A stretch of 64,000 bases of DNA. Origin: Cymbomonas tetramitiformis (lineage: Eukaryota; Chlorophyta; Pyramimonadophyceae; Pyramimonadales; Pyramimonadaceae). The position numbers and the translations under genes are program-made. Positions 43,928 to 55,555 of the stretch are shown here, piece by piece. The DNA lies in NCBI GenBank assembly GCA_001247695.2, contig LGRX02025816.1:46447-110446 (forward strand), given 5' to 3'. The stretch's first letter is position 1. The number at the start of each line of letters is the position of its first letter. The notes under the pieces are model-generated. The model was not told where the DNA came from. It saw nothing but the letters and a program-made list of their open reading frames with translations, and made no database searches.

Positions 43928-45172
43928 GAACGTCGACTATCCACGATTCCGCTGCTATCATTGGCGAAAGAAACACGCTATTTGAGGTGCGATCTGATAT
44001 TATAATTGCTAATGTAATGTATACTTGTGTCGTTGGAATACTTGCCCATATCCTTGCATACGTTGTTCTAGTGTCCATTAACTGTGCAACGTGTTGTCGC
44101 AGGAACCAAGACTGCTTCTAGGATACGACACTGCCTATATTTGGGCATCTCAAGCCTTGAATTTATGGCTCGCAAGTACTTTGAAGACGCCCTCCCTTTT
44201 GAGGATGCTAGAGCCATAGTCAGGGCTCTTGGGTTGCGGACTCAAGCAGATTGGCTGCGGTGGAGCGCATCTGGTGCCCGTCCAAACAACATTCCCGGGT
44301 GTCCGCACATGGCTCCGCCACGTGGATATGGTGGTATCGGCTGGAAGGGTCTGCGTGATTGGTTGGGGATGGAATCGCAGGAGCACAACAGTGCTCTTGC
44401 TATTCGCAACGATAGTGAGGTGACTCGCAATCTCGCCACAGTCTCGGAGACGGCATCGCCACCACACAGCAGTGCTATCGCTATTTGCGAAGATAGTGAG
44501 ATCGCAAATCATCTTGCCACAAGGCGGGAGAAAGAGCGGCTTCGAAAACAAAAACAGCGTGAAGCCAAAAAACGGAAAGCTGTGTGTGAACGGCCTTCCG
44601 AAATGGCGGCACCAATGGCGACCACACTCACACCACACATCACTGAGCCGCCAAGCCCTGCCATCGCACCCACTCCGAGCACTGGTGCCACTCCGAACAA
44701 TGCCACCCACGAGTCACTTGGTAGCACTGCTACCGGGAAGCATGCAAAAGGACGATTAGAAAGAGCAGCGGCGGGGGATGAACGAGCTGAGCACGCGTTA
44801 GTAATCCGGCGGGATAATCAACAAGCCCTTAGAGATAGAAGGAAACGTGCCCACGAAGATGAAGTGGAGTTGGAAGCATGTATGGCCAGCTCCAATACTG
44901 TGCGAACTCTTTCGTATGAAAGTGTTTCAAATAGTTGTAGGAGGTCCACACGTACCAAGCCTATGAAGATCACCGGTCAGGATGTACCAGATGTACCAGA
45001 GCGCACAGCACGTGAACAAGTCAGAGCTCTCGCAATGGACATAGCCAAGAAAGGGAAGAACTCTCCAACCAAGATGGGGAACTTGCTCGAGGGCGTGCTG
45101 AAGCACCCGTTGATAGCTCCAGCTAAGGTGATGATGCTTCCCTACCTTGAAAAATGCATAAACCCTAAATGA
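43928..45172 (+). CDS. Captured gene with an integrase-repeat-like (INT_rpt) motif
   Basis: A short exon (about 43928-43987) and an intron ending at 44102 lead to a long exon to the stop at 45172. Near its start the protein has LPFEDARAIVRALGLRTQAD, then W...GARPNNIP...GGIGWKGLRDWLG. This matches the repeat pattern known as phage-integrase repeat unit (PF14882), found in algal and giant-virus proteins as well as recombinases. After it come basic, coiled-coil-like stretches (REKERLRKQKQREAKKRK) and Ser/Thr/Pro-rich linkers. There is no tyrosine-recombinase catalytic domain. It lies wholly inside the hAT element, so it was probably captured; its function is unknown. The assignment is by remembered motif only. 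Confidence 0.55.
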
Positions 45173-45217
45173 GTGCCAGTCCCTTGATGCCCTTATGTGT
45201 TGAGCGAGAGTCTCGAT

Positions 45218-45482
45218 ATGTGTGACCGGCTGCACACATTCAACATCGGCATGGGACCATGAGCTCACAGCACTTTTCAGAAGTGGATTCGCATATCGGA
45301 TGCTCCTATGGCGGCCATTTAGGGTAGGGGGTACGGGGCGCATGTCACATGGGAGGCGAGCGCAGCATGCGGTGCTACAGGGTTCCTGCCGCTTGCAGTG
45401 CTGAGAGGGGGTCTTGCTATGTGTGACCGGCTGCACACATTCAACATTGGCATGGGACCATGAGCTCACAGCACTTTTCAAG
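45218..45482. repeat. 62-bp direct repeat, 200 bp apart
   Basis: TGTGTGACCGGCTGCACACA and the following ~42 bases occur at 45218 and 45418, just downstream of the captured gene. Confidence 0.85.
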
Positions 45483-45498
45483 AGGTTATTTATACAGT

Positions 45499-46165
45499 AT
45501 GTACCGATATGGCATATGATAGTGCCATGCGTGTCGTATCCCATCGTATTGGTATCATGGCTGCACTTTCTGAAAATTGGTTTTTGCTCATTTTAATTGC
45601 AAATAACATCCAAATCTCGTCTAACCGACATCATAGATCGATTCCCCATACGTCTAAGCCCCTAGGAACATACTGATATGGCATATGATAGTGTCGTGTG
45701 ATGGATCCCGACACATGGGTATTCTGTCTGCACTTTCTGAAAATTGGTTTTTGCTCATTTTCATGCGAATAGCATCCAAATCTCGTCCAATTGACATCAT
45801 AGATCGATTTTTCATACTACTAAACCACTAGGAACATACTTATATGGCATATGATGGTGTCGTGTGTTGGATCCCGACACATGGGTATTCTGTCTGCACT
45901 TTCTGAAAACTGATTTTTGCTCATTTTTATGCAAATGACATCCAAATCTCGTCCAACCGACATCATAGATCGATTCCCCATACGTTTAAACCCCTCGGAA
46001 CATACTTGTATGGCATATGATAGTGACGTGTGTCGGAACCCGGCACATGGGTATTCTGTCTGCACTTTCTGAAAATTGGTTTTTTTTCTCATTTTGATGC
46101 GAATAGCATCCAAATCTCGTCAAACTGACATCATAGATCGATTCCCCATACGTCTAAACCCCTTA
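45499..46165. repeat. 166-169-bp tandem repeat, four units
   Basis: The marker ATATGGCATATGATAG recurs at 45507, 45676, 45842 and 46008. Confidence 0.9.
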
Positions 46166-46269
46166 TACGCTATTAACATAGATTATATATGTTAACATGT
46201 TCGTTTAATTCGAGAAACCACCGGATCACCGGATGGCCAACGGGGATGTGGTCATTTGTTTTTTAAAGG

Positions 46270-46900
46270 CCTACGGTATCGATCGATATTAAACTTCTAC
46301 CGATCAATACCGATATGAGAAAATAGACACCAAATGCATATCGATCGATTTCGATAATTCGTAGCGAGTTATCGATCAATACTGATATTAAACAATTTTC
46401 AATCGATATCGATAACGATCGATAACATCGATATACCACTAGCAGGTGAGTCAAACTGGCAAATGAGTTACACACCTCAAATCACAGGACACAGTGTATA
46501 AAGAGCAAAATATACACATCGACACAAGGGGTTCCCCCGTCGTCCCCGACCAGAGTACTAATCCCGCCCAACGGTGCTCGTTGACTTCCGTGTGCTCATG
46601 GGGACGGGTATATTCACCGTGGTACGATCGATGCATGCCACGTCTTCACCCATACCCGTATATGTAGCCTCTTTTCTGGTTTCGATATCGATATGCGGCT
46701 TTCGATATCGATATCTAGAACGCAAAGTTGTTATCGATCGATTTCGATTAAACGAAAGTTGTTATCGATCAATTCCGATATGTCAAGTGTAGTTATCGAT
46801 CGATTCCGATTTATTCATGTCAGTTATCGATCGATAATGATAATTTCGATAATTCAATTTTCGTTATCGATCGATAACGATATTCCGATATATCGATTTA
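46270..46900. repeat. Right ATCGATCGATAACG palindrome cluster of the hAT element
   Basis: At least ten copies of TATCGATCGATTTCGATA-like or TTATCGATCGATAACGATA-like words. They mirror the smaller left cluster and are likely subterminal binding sites. Confidence 0.85.
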
Positions 46901-47137
46901 TCGGACTATCGGTACAACCGATACCACGCCTTGATTTTTGACAAATTGTCATACTTAAAATTAAAATTTTGCGCCTTCGGCGGGCAATTTTGGGTTCGGG
47001 CCGAGACGGGCCGAAATGTGGCCGAAGTAAATTCCCAATGCGGGCCGAGTCACCTCCGCGGAAGATATCTACCCTGGCTTAGCCACTCATAGTGGCAATC
47101 CCGCAGTGGCTAAATAAAGCGCAAGTGGGGCCAAACC

Positions 47138-47374
47138 TGTCAGATATATGGTTCCGCTGTAATGTATATCTAGCTGGAGAGATAAACCCTGAGTTGAGGG
47201 TTACGATATCAGAACGGTAAAAAGTGTTTTACAAAAGTCGAGATAACATAAATACCTAACGGGTGTTTCCCGTCTACTGGTGACGGTCACCCAACCTACT
47301 ATAGGAAGTGACATGTGACAGTTTCGGGTGTCACAGTGTCAAATCCAGCACACCACCTAGGGTGGTGACCGGAG
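47138..47374 (-). repeat. Terminal repeat of element B, right copy
   Basis: Direct copy of 36222-36458. It follows the hAT target duplication by about 50 bp. Confidence 0.75.
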
Positions 47375-47729
47375 TAGGCAACACACCAAAAACAGGCGAG
47401 GCGTATTTCTGTTAAACACCACGACCCGCATACAGTTGACATTTCGAGCAGTGAGACCATGACAGAAACAGAAGCTGTGCAGCAATCAAACGACTTTCTT
47501 CAAACCCTTCTGCAGTAATTTTCAAAAAGTCTTGCAATACGAGATGTTTCCAGTCCCCTAGGGGGGCCCTCCCCCCCTCCCCTCCCCCACCACCCCCCTC
47601 TCCCCGCCCACGACCCCTTTCCTCAACGTCTCCAAATACCCCCTTAATTCTTCGACTTCCTTCCCCACCGCTCAGATTCAGCCACCCCTCCACCCACCCG
47701 GCCATGGCTGCTTCTCCATCTTCTAGAGT

Positions 47730-47930
47730 TTTTTGCTTAGCACCTAGCTTTTTCTCTAGATGTCACCCTGCTGAAAAGTGGGTTGAGCCCCTTTGTGGGC
47801 GCGCTATAGTAGAGGGAGTAGCCCCTGGTGTTTTCACTAGCCTGCTTTGCAGGGATACCGCACTCTCAGGACTTTGTCCCCTTTGCTAGCGTAAATGTTT
47901 TATTATTATATTATTATTCAAATCCAACAG
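47730..47930. repeat. Dispersed repeat related to 35660-36080
   Basis: Shared words include GAGCCC...GGGCGCGCTAT, CCTGCTTGCAGG-like and GCGTAAATGTTxTATTATTAT in the same order. This copy lacks the hairpin present at 35792-36038. Confidence 0.55.
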
Positions 47931-48009
47931 CGTCAGAATGCTTGCACTTAAGATAACATAAGAAGTAAGTTATGTGACACAGCACCTCTCGTTCCACTCG
48001 TTGCACCTT

Positions 48010-48390
48010 GATCACGGGGAAGCCGATTCCCCCCCCACCGTATGGGGGCCTGCTTCTCCTTGTTTCACCCCTCGCCTTGAGTGCCTGTCATCTTGTCATC
48101 TGTCACCGCTCCGACCGTTCCGCACCGCTCTCGATAAAACACCTAAGTATTTTATCTTATGCAGTTTTTAGACCGACCGGATCACCACCTGTGTTTCCTG
48201 TGTTTCAGCGATATATATCCCTTATATATATATATATCACTCCTTTCGCATCATGTGACACATAACATCCAGTTATATTAACCAAAGCTCGGCTTAAGCC
48301 GGAAACCCTAGCCTGACACCCGTACTGTACAGAGTACTAGTACATATATAGGATTGTGACACGCACGGAGTGTCACATCCAGCGATAAAC
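48010..48390. repeat. LTR remnants
   Basis: 48020-48150 resembles parts of the gypsy LTR at 56166-56560 (GTTTCACCCCTYGCC, GCTCCGACCGTTCCGCACC). 48260-48385 ends GTGTCACATCCAGC, like the LTR edges of elements A and B, with CTATATATG as a possible minus-strand TATA box. No coding content. Confidence 0.5.
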
Positions 48391-49747
48391 AAACTGAAAA
48401 ATAGAAGCAGCCAAACACTTCCGAAATCCCTGCGCATAACACAACAACCACGACATCGTTCCGCCCATGAGGCGAAGCGAAGGACCGTTGAGAAAATTGT
48501 GAGTAGTGAATGTTGGTGCGCAGCTCTTTATCCTTGAGCTAGTCAACGCCAACGGCAATCGTATCCGCCATATCGATGGAAGATAAATAGATGATTTGTT
48601 TTAATAATCCTGGAAATTAAATTCACGATGACACGCGAGACGATGCGAGACGATATGACCGTCACGCTGGTTCAGAATTTTTTCGGGATTGAGACGGAAA
48701 CGACGTGTGAATTCCAGCGCGTATAACCCTTCCGTATTAGATAATGTTAATCTGACGAGGAAATTATCTCAGATTTTGGATCTTAGATCGAGGATTCCGA
48801 GTTTCCGACTTGGTTTCACTCCGCCAATCACGGCATCCAGATCGTCAGCGTGGACCTCGAACCGGTGAAGGAAGTGTTTTCAAGAGAAGTTTTCAAATTG
48901 CAAGCTGCGCTACACGTTTCCGTCGCGCGTGTCACGACAGAGAAAGTTGCAGCGACCTTCAACCTGGTTTCCGACAGCATTTCCAAGTTGATACTACATA
49001 TTCCTACTCAGAATAAAAGATTTCTTGATACGAAACGAACATGCAAGTCTCACTAATGCTCCTAGAGCACAATTCTTGCTGAACGAGGGGCCGAGCGGTG
49101 TCGGTGACGTGCGCATTCTAGAATATAATACTTCTTGCCAGGAAACGCAATGCAGACAGTAAGTCAAAGTAACTTGGGCTGCCTCATTCGAAATGGCAAG
49201 CGTGTTACGATCGTCAGACGCTTCTCATTCGGGGCGTCGAAACAAAGCAGATTGAAGCATATACCCAAAAAGGAACTCTGCAGCCAACTTCCAGGATGTA
49301 AGCAAACAAGATGCTGCTCGGGTACGTTTCCCCGAGATGATTGATAGAATTCGCACAGGTAGTGATCGACCAGAATACTATACCAGCTTTGAGCTTTGGA
49401 AGTGCTTCAAAGTAGCCCGTAGTCCCATCAACTGCGAGCGCCAACTTAAATACTGAGTTCTTTCGAAAGTGGTAGCCTCCGGCACTTTGAATCTCCACGC
49501 ACCCTGTATGTGCTCGCTAGACAAACTCGATTATTTTAAACGCCTAAGATCCTAAGACTCGTTCCTTCGCTTTGTTCAAACATGGCAGAATATGAGGTCT
49601 GGGTGCCTGAGAGTCTTGTGTGAAGGGGTTTATCAGGAAGCGAAAATCAAGGGACAGGCCAGGAGAAAACCGCGAAATCGTCAACTCCAGCCAATAGCCC
49701 GCCCAGTGTGTTGTCCGGAGCACTGACCTCTCCAGCAATCTTATCAG
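48391..49747. other. No confident gene; possible upstream exons of the next gene
   Basis: A frame at about 48839-49050 (LQAALHVSVARVTTEKVAAT) is preceded by an AG and could be an exon of the gene that follows, but I cannot join it with confidence. Confidence 0.35.
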
Positions 49748-51585
49748 CTGCCGTCGCAACTTTCATTGCTTGGGAAGTCGAATTCAGGTGATTCAGAATC
49801 AAGTGTAAGTTTTTTCGAACAACTTATCCCTCTTGAACCGAGCATGTGCCTTGATTCAGGAATGCGGCTGAGGCGATTGCAGTTGCTGATGATCTGCCGG
49901 ATGCCAACGAAACGCTGGAAATTTGGCCCTACCTTGCAGGTGTGCTGTCCTCCCACACGAAACAGGGGACGCTCCTTAGTGATAGAAAACGAGGAATCAA
50001 GCCCAGGCGAATATACAGCAAGATCAGAAGGACGTTTAAAGTGTCGCTTATCCTTGGGTGTAAGTCAAGACAATGGGCAAAATTAAGAAGGCCCTATCGA
50101 AAACACATATCAATCTTTTAGGGACCCTAACTGTGCCGGGGTTTTGGCTGCACCAGTCGGGTTTGTCGCAGGATATGCGGCTCGGCAGCTGACCGGCAAT
50201 GTACTGTTATACGTGAGCGTCCCATTTGTTGTGACCTGGGCAGCGCTGAATATCGGTCCAGATATCGGCCCAGCTCTCTCCAACCTATCTCCCGACTTCC
50301 CTTCGAGAACGCTGAACTCCCCTGATAAGCTCGAAGTGTCGAAAATACCCCGTGAAGCGCTTGCTGAGCTAAAGATGCCGCCTGAGCTTTGTACGGATAC
50401 CCAAGAGTCGCCGTCTGGCCTTTGCGTTGAGGTCTCATCCTCTCTGGCCATGGATACCACCGCATCCGCAGCGACGGCCACAGAGGTGCAAGCAGCAGCA
50501 AACACAACAAGGGCGGCAGCACAGGAGGGAGCTGCAGCCAAGGCGGCAGCAAGGGCTCAGCAGGAGGAGGCAGCGGCGAAGGCAGCACAGGTGGCGCAGG
50601 AGGAGGCGGCGGCAAAGGCAGCACAGGAGGAGGCGACGGCGAAGGCAGCACAGGTGGTGCAGGAGGAGGCGGCGCGAAGGCAGCACAGTTGGCGCAGGAG
50701 GCGGCGGCGAGGCAGCGCAGGTGGCGCAGGAGGAGGCGGCGAGGCAGCACAGGTGGCGCAGGAGGAGGCGGCGGGCGAGGCAGCGCAGGTGGCGCAGGAG
50801 GAGGCGGCGGCGCAGGTGGCGCAGGAGGAGGCGGCGGCGGCAGCGCAGGTGGCGCAGGAGGAGGCGGCGAGCGGCGCAGGTGGCGCAGGAGGAGGCAGCG
50901 AAGGCAGCGCAGGTGGCGCAGGAGGAGGCGGCGGCGAAGACAGCGCAGTTGGCGCAGGAGGAGGCGGCGGCGAAGGCAGCACAGCAGGCGCAAGTGGCGG
51001 CGAAGGCAGCACAGGTGGCGCAGGAGGAGGCGGCGGCGAGGCAGCACAGTTGGCGCAGGAGGAGGCAGCGGCGAAGGCAGCACAGTTGGCGCAGGAGAGG
51101 CGGCGGCGAAGCAGCGCAGTTGGCGCAGGAGGAGGCAGCGGGCGAAGGCAGCGCAGGTGGCGCAGGAGGAGGCGGCGGCGAAGGCAGCACAGGTGGCGCA
51201 GGAGGAGGCAGCGGCGAAGGCAGCACAGGAGGCGCAGGAGGAGGCGTTGGCAAAATCGTTGACGGCAGCACAACAGGAGGCAGCGGCAGAGGTGACAGCA
51301 GGAGGTGCACCAGAGGGATCCCTATCCAAGGCGAGCGAATCAATCAAGGAGCAACACGATACCGATCCCGCTGCATTCTCCATTCTTTCCTCCATAAAAA
51401 GCGCTTCTTCTTCGTTGTTTCATCCATCTCCTGAGCGTGGTGCAGAGAGCACTTCTGTAGAGGAGAAGATGGACGACGTTTCACCCGAGGCCCTGGACCT
51501 GGACGCACTCCTGTTTGAGCTAGAAGATATGGGCAATGCTTTGGATAAAAAACTAGCCTCCTCACAGTCTCACAACTCACAATGA
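49748..51585 (+). CDS. Unknown membrane-anchored Ala/Gln/Glu-rich coiled-coil protein
   Basis: Exons 49748-49787, 49860-49939 and 50157-51585 join in phase. The encoded start (AVATFIAWEVEF...NAAEAIAVADDLPDANETLE) is followed by two hydrophobic stretches (VGFVAGYAARQLTG and VLLYVSVPFVVTWAALNIG), then a soluble region. A long A-Q-x-A-Q-E-E-A-A-A-K repeat, predicted helical, spans 50520-51260. The C-terminal part (from about 51240, ending EDMGNALDKKLASSQSHNSQ) is in another frame than the N-terminal part, so several one-base changes inside the repeat break the frame. Earlier exons must exist. I do not recognise the family; membrane location is inferred from hydrophobicity only. Confidence 0.55.
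50520..51260. repeat. GC-rich coding minisatellite (~24-30-bp unit)
   Basis: Units of GCGCAGGTGGCGCAGGAGGA plus GGCGGCGAAGGCA vary in length. All six frames stay open for hundreds of bases, giving Arg/Trp, Gly/Ala and Pro/Leu/Cys readings that are artefacts. Confidence 0.9.
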
Positions 51586-53119
51586 TCATCGGGTAACGGC
51601 ATGTAGGTGATAGTTAAAGAAGGTGCGGGCACGGTTTTATACAAATATCAGCTAGTAATGAATGGCATAAGCTATGGTCCTTTTTTTGCGTACTTAGTGC
51701 CGTCATTAGACATCTCGTTACGGTTAGAGGCTAGCGACTTCTCCATCCATATTTAAGATCACAATTTGCCACGTCGCTTTCCATATGCATCCTATGTGTG
51801 ATGTCAAGAAATCCCCTCGCATTGTGTTTCGTTTAATACTGAACTCATATACAAATGTTTTCCTTTAGACCACCCAGTCGAAAGTCCGAAAAGCGGATCC
51901 AAATCGAAAAAGTACCGTAAGCCCTTAAAATAGTGGCTTGCAACGTGGGCTATCGCCTCCTGGCCTCAAAACAGGAAAACATATGTATACGAGTTCAGTA
52001 TAAAACAAAATCCGCTGTCACGGAGTCAGATCAACTAGCTGTCTTCAGCAATGTATTCGTTGAATTCCGTGATTATTATGCACGAAATGATTGCATGGAC
52101 GGATCATTTCAACGAGACTAATGCGGGTCTTTAAGCTTCTTTTCACGGTGCCGCTACCCCCCCTCGGGTTACCTTTCAGCGCCATATTCGTAATACAAGA
52201 TACAAACCCGGCCCCTTCTCGCCCGGACACGAGTAGTGTACATATCTATGTAGGCTGGTAATGCATATCGTGTATGTCCATATACAATAACTAATCCTAT
52301 GCTAAAAATGTGCATCGATTGACAAAAAAGATGCTTGGGATACCAAAGAGTGAAAGTGAGGACGTTCCCTGATCTCTCTCTCTCAAAACATGGCCGAACA
52401 CATCCACCTGTTTTTCGCAATCCTGCTCTGATGCACATAGCTTGCACACCTGTCGCAACAATAGTGCATCCAGGCACTCATACCAAATCCGCCAACAGAT
52501 CGTATGCTACCAAATGTTTTGAGGGAAATTATCAACCTCAACATATTTGTAAAGGCTGTAAACTTAAAAGTTGGGCAAATTTCCCCAGAATGCAAGAGCG
52601 CAGAAATAGGCCCAACTTTTAAGTTTACATTCTTTTTAGCAGGGATTTCAGCTGTATTCATTATTTTGTGTAGGCGCGTACACTTACACACACCCTTGTA
52701 TCCACTTCGACAAACCCGGAAACATGCAATTCTGAACATGATTCAATCTCACTCACTTCCCTTTATTCTTACATGGGGATCCTTGTGTGATGAAATACCC
52801 CGCCTGGACATGCAACCATGTACACGTGCACTACAAAAGTGTGAATTCAACTTATGGAAGTAAATTACTACAGCGTCCAAGGCAAGTCCCAGTCTCCCAG
52901 TTATGTATCTGCACTAGTGCTCTGTCTGGCAAAGTCTGGTGGAACCTTGAGCCACCTGGCATATGCCTAAGGCAAAGCTGAATAGTGCATAGTTCTCTTA
53001 ACACTAGGCGTGTACAGGTGACTCTGGGTTTTCTCTACATCCACAACTGTTTAAGAGCAGTTCCTTTACATCCCACATGATGTGGCATAAGAATTCAGTC
53101 CATCAATTGTTCAAAGTCA
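51586..53119. other. No gene recognised; contains a 20-bp-arm hairpin
   Basis: TGTAAACTTAAAAGTTGGGC at 52557-52576 is perfectly mirrored at 52610-52629, a possible small MITE. Frames here lack domains or splice support. Confidence 0.5.
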
Positions 53120-55555
53120 CTATTGAACATGCATGCCCACTCGTGACATTTTGTTGAGGAACTCTTGCTGCTCTTCCTTCTTCTGCTCTTTTGCCACTTG
53201 TGCATAGTTTGGTAAGATGTGCTTCTTGCTATCTTCATACTCAGCCATCAGTCGTTTATGAGCCTGGGCCACACATAGAAGGAAATGAAGTACAGGATAG
53301 AGTGGGAAACAGGGCATATCACCATAAGGGCAGATGTTGTTTGACTGTTCTTATAACTGCCTAAAAGAGCCACCAAACACAGTACATACAAAATTTGAGG
53401 GTCGGACTGTTGCAGCAAATCCACTGTGCTCATCTCCGAATGTTAAATTGTTGAGCATAGGAAAGGGTTAGATAGCTTGAAAATAGAAACAACCTTTGAA
53501 GCAGGGATACAGTTTCTCTTTCACAAAAAAAAACCCTCTTGACAAGCAGGAAATCCAAGCTACTAGCTTTATCCTGACAAGAGAGCTGACGCCTACAGGG
53601 AAGAGAAACAATGAGTCTACCTCTTCAAGAGTGATGTCCTCGCAAATAATAAGTTTAGAACGCACACTCCAGCCTTTCTCCACCTTCATTTGGGCAAGCC
53701 GGAGCCGAAGTACCTGGAAAAGAAATCAAGCCCGTGTTCAGACGCCTTCACTCGGGGCCCACATTTGGAGAGAAAGGGATTGGAGAAGATGAGGACTGCG
53801 AAATAATTAAACCACGAGATGTAATATGGGATAAGAAAGGAGTGCACACGTGGACTTTTTAGAGAAAATGAAGAACGTGCACGAACGAAAAGTGTAGGGT
53901 GATGTAGGGCGCAGTACAAGATAACAACGGCGGGCACAACAAGACTTCCTACAGTCTCATCAAAGGTGGACACACCTCGTTCACCACTACTAGATCTAGC
54001 TTGACATTCAAACCGTTAACCTCGTCTTGAGGAAAGTGCAACAGACAATAAGGCTACGCTATCAGTGCAGTTTGGCTGCCCTAACAAGGAAATCCGCTTT
54101 TCTCATCATCGTGAAAAGAAAATAGCAGGTTTCCCACATGTGCTACGAAGAGAGGATGCACGTCCGAACCAACAGGAAAGGCTGGAGATAAGCTGTACCT
54201 TGCCCAAGTACTCCGTGATCTTTTCGCCGAGGTCTTGCGATTTCGAGCCTTCAGTGCTCACCTGCAATCCAAGGTTTTCCAGCAGACTACGCAAGGTGAA
54301 AAATCTCCCTTTGTAAGCCCCGGTCACCAAACATTTCGTCAAAACAACTCAGGCCGGGAACGTTCAGGAGTGCACACGGAGGATTCTCGGACCTCCTAAA
54401 AATGCCTCTGGTGGAATATCGCACCTGGATCCCAACTTCGTCTGCGGTGACCCGAAGTATGGCAGCACTGCAGCAAACGCACAAACCCACATCAGTATCG
54501 CATAGTAAAATATACGTCTGCTACCTCACGGCGCTTAAACGAGCAAAACCCTAAGTCAAAGCCGAGAAGAAGAAGCAGGGAGGCCACTGCGAGCAAAACA
54601 GAATTTTCAGGAAACGCTCTCACCGGGGAGCCGAGTCGTCGACTTCAACGGCGATCTGTACGGTTCCAGCTTTTGTGGCTTGGATGCACGGCGGGATTGG
54701 AGGAGTCTCCTGCATTTTTCAAAAAAAGTTGCCCGATAGCGAACAAGACGCTGCGCGATGAGCGAAACATTCTGCCATCTTCACGAGTGCGGTGAAGAAA
54801 AGTTCAAAGCAACCTTTCTTTGAATACATTCCGCACCTTTGCTGCTCCGCTCGCTCCTTCCGCCGCCTGCTCCTCCACGTTGGAATACGCACTGACCGCG
54901 CCGTCCATAACGTAAATGTAGCGGCCCTTGGGCTCCGACTTGTAGGCAACAGGCAAAGCTCCGCAGGAGTACCGATACTGCTTTTCCACTTTTCCCTCGG
55001 GTCTATGACAAACCCCCAATACGTACGCATTACACGCAAATGGACGCGTGACGCAGAGCACAAGCCCATCAAGGTTTAAAACACCAGCTAGCAACCATGT
55101 TAGGTGATCCCAAGACTCAGGCTCTAGAATATTCGTCCAGAAAGTTATCCCGTTGATTCTAGGGCGAGATAGCGAAGCTGTGCTTACAGCTGGCGACGAC
55201 AACGGTGTCATACGAACAACTGAAAAGATCTGGGCATGGTATATCACCTTTTGAGGAGCTTTGCTCCAGATAGTTCCCCTTGCATTCTGACACTGTGCTT
55301 GGAAGTGTCGATGACTCGTGATTTGTCAGTACGCCTCACGGGCATGGAATCCAGAAGCGCATCTGTACATATAACGGACTCGTTGGTTGGTTGAGGCGAG
55401 ACAGCTGGACGATAGAACATGCATACATATACCGTAGCCTTCATACCTGTGATTAAAGCAACATTCCCTGAGAATTTGCAATAGTATACGTAGATCTTGG
55501 CATCGGTGTCTGGAGCGTCCTCGCTCGAGTACGTTTGAGTCGAACGCTTGGGCAT
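53120..55555 (-). CDS. STEEP1-like (CXorf56/UPF0428 family) protein, multi-exon host gene
   Basis: Exons 55447-55555, 55248-55362, 54837-55002, 54624-54709, 54425-54467, 54199-54261 and 53621-53713 all have GT-AG borders and consistent phases. The joined protein begins MPKRSTQTYSSEDAPDTDAK and keeps family landmarks: SMPVRRTDKSRVID, the R-PEGKVEKQYRYSCG block, YIYVMDGAVSAYS, a CIQ...VQIAVEVDDSAPR segment and KLIICEDITLEE. The overall plan matches the plant members rather than human STEEP1 in its C-terminal half. The human protein acts in ER exit of STING; the plant role is unknown to me. The paired Cys of the family are partly replaced (YYCKFSG, YSCGALP). The last exon is uncertain: a frame at 53120-53268 (AHKRLMAEYEDSKKHILPNY, ending in TAG) may be it or may be another gene. 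Confidence 0.8.

Larger units (their letters stand above)
42397..47076. mobile_element. hAT-family element, 4680 bp, carrying an unrelated gene
   Basis: Ends CAGGGAAGATATCTTCC (42397) and the complement of CAGGGTAGATATCTTCC (to 47076) are flanked by the 8-bp duplication GCTTAGCC (42389-42396, 47077-47084). Just inside both ends are GGGCCGA-rich segments shared with the MITE at 20020, then arrays of ATCGATCGATAACGATA. No hAT transposase was found; the interior carries the spliced ORF ending at 45172 and tandem repeats. It is therefore a non-autonomous hAT with captured sequence. Confidence 0.9.
36222..47374 (-). mobile_element. Gag-only LTR retrotransposon B with three nested DNA transposons
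   Basis: Direct repeats of 237 bp enclose a broken gag on the minus strand. Removing the insertions 36791-39313, 40268-40798 and 42397-47076 leaves about 3.4 kb, close to element A in size and plan. No pol sequence is present. The three insertions are independent, so the element is old relative to them. Confidence 0.65.

Noticed and set aside
44084..45172. hAT transposase
   Set aside because: No BED finger, no DDE motifs and no hAT dimerisation region; the recognisable part is an integrase-repeat motif.
50127..51400. ORFs of 238-422 codons on the minus strand (Cys/Leu/Pro-rich)
   Set aside because: Antisense shadows of the GC-rich coding minisatellite; the plus-strand exons have splice support.
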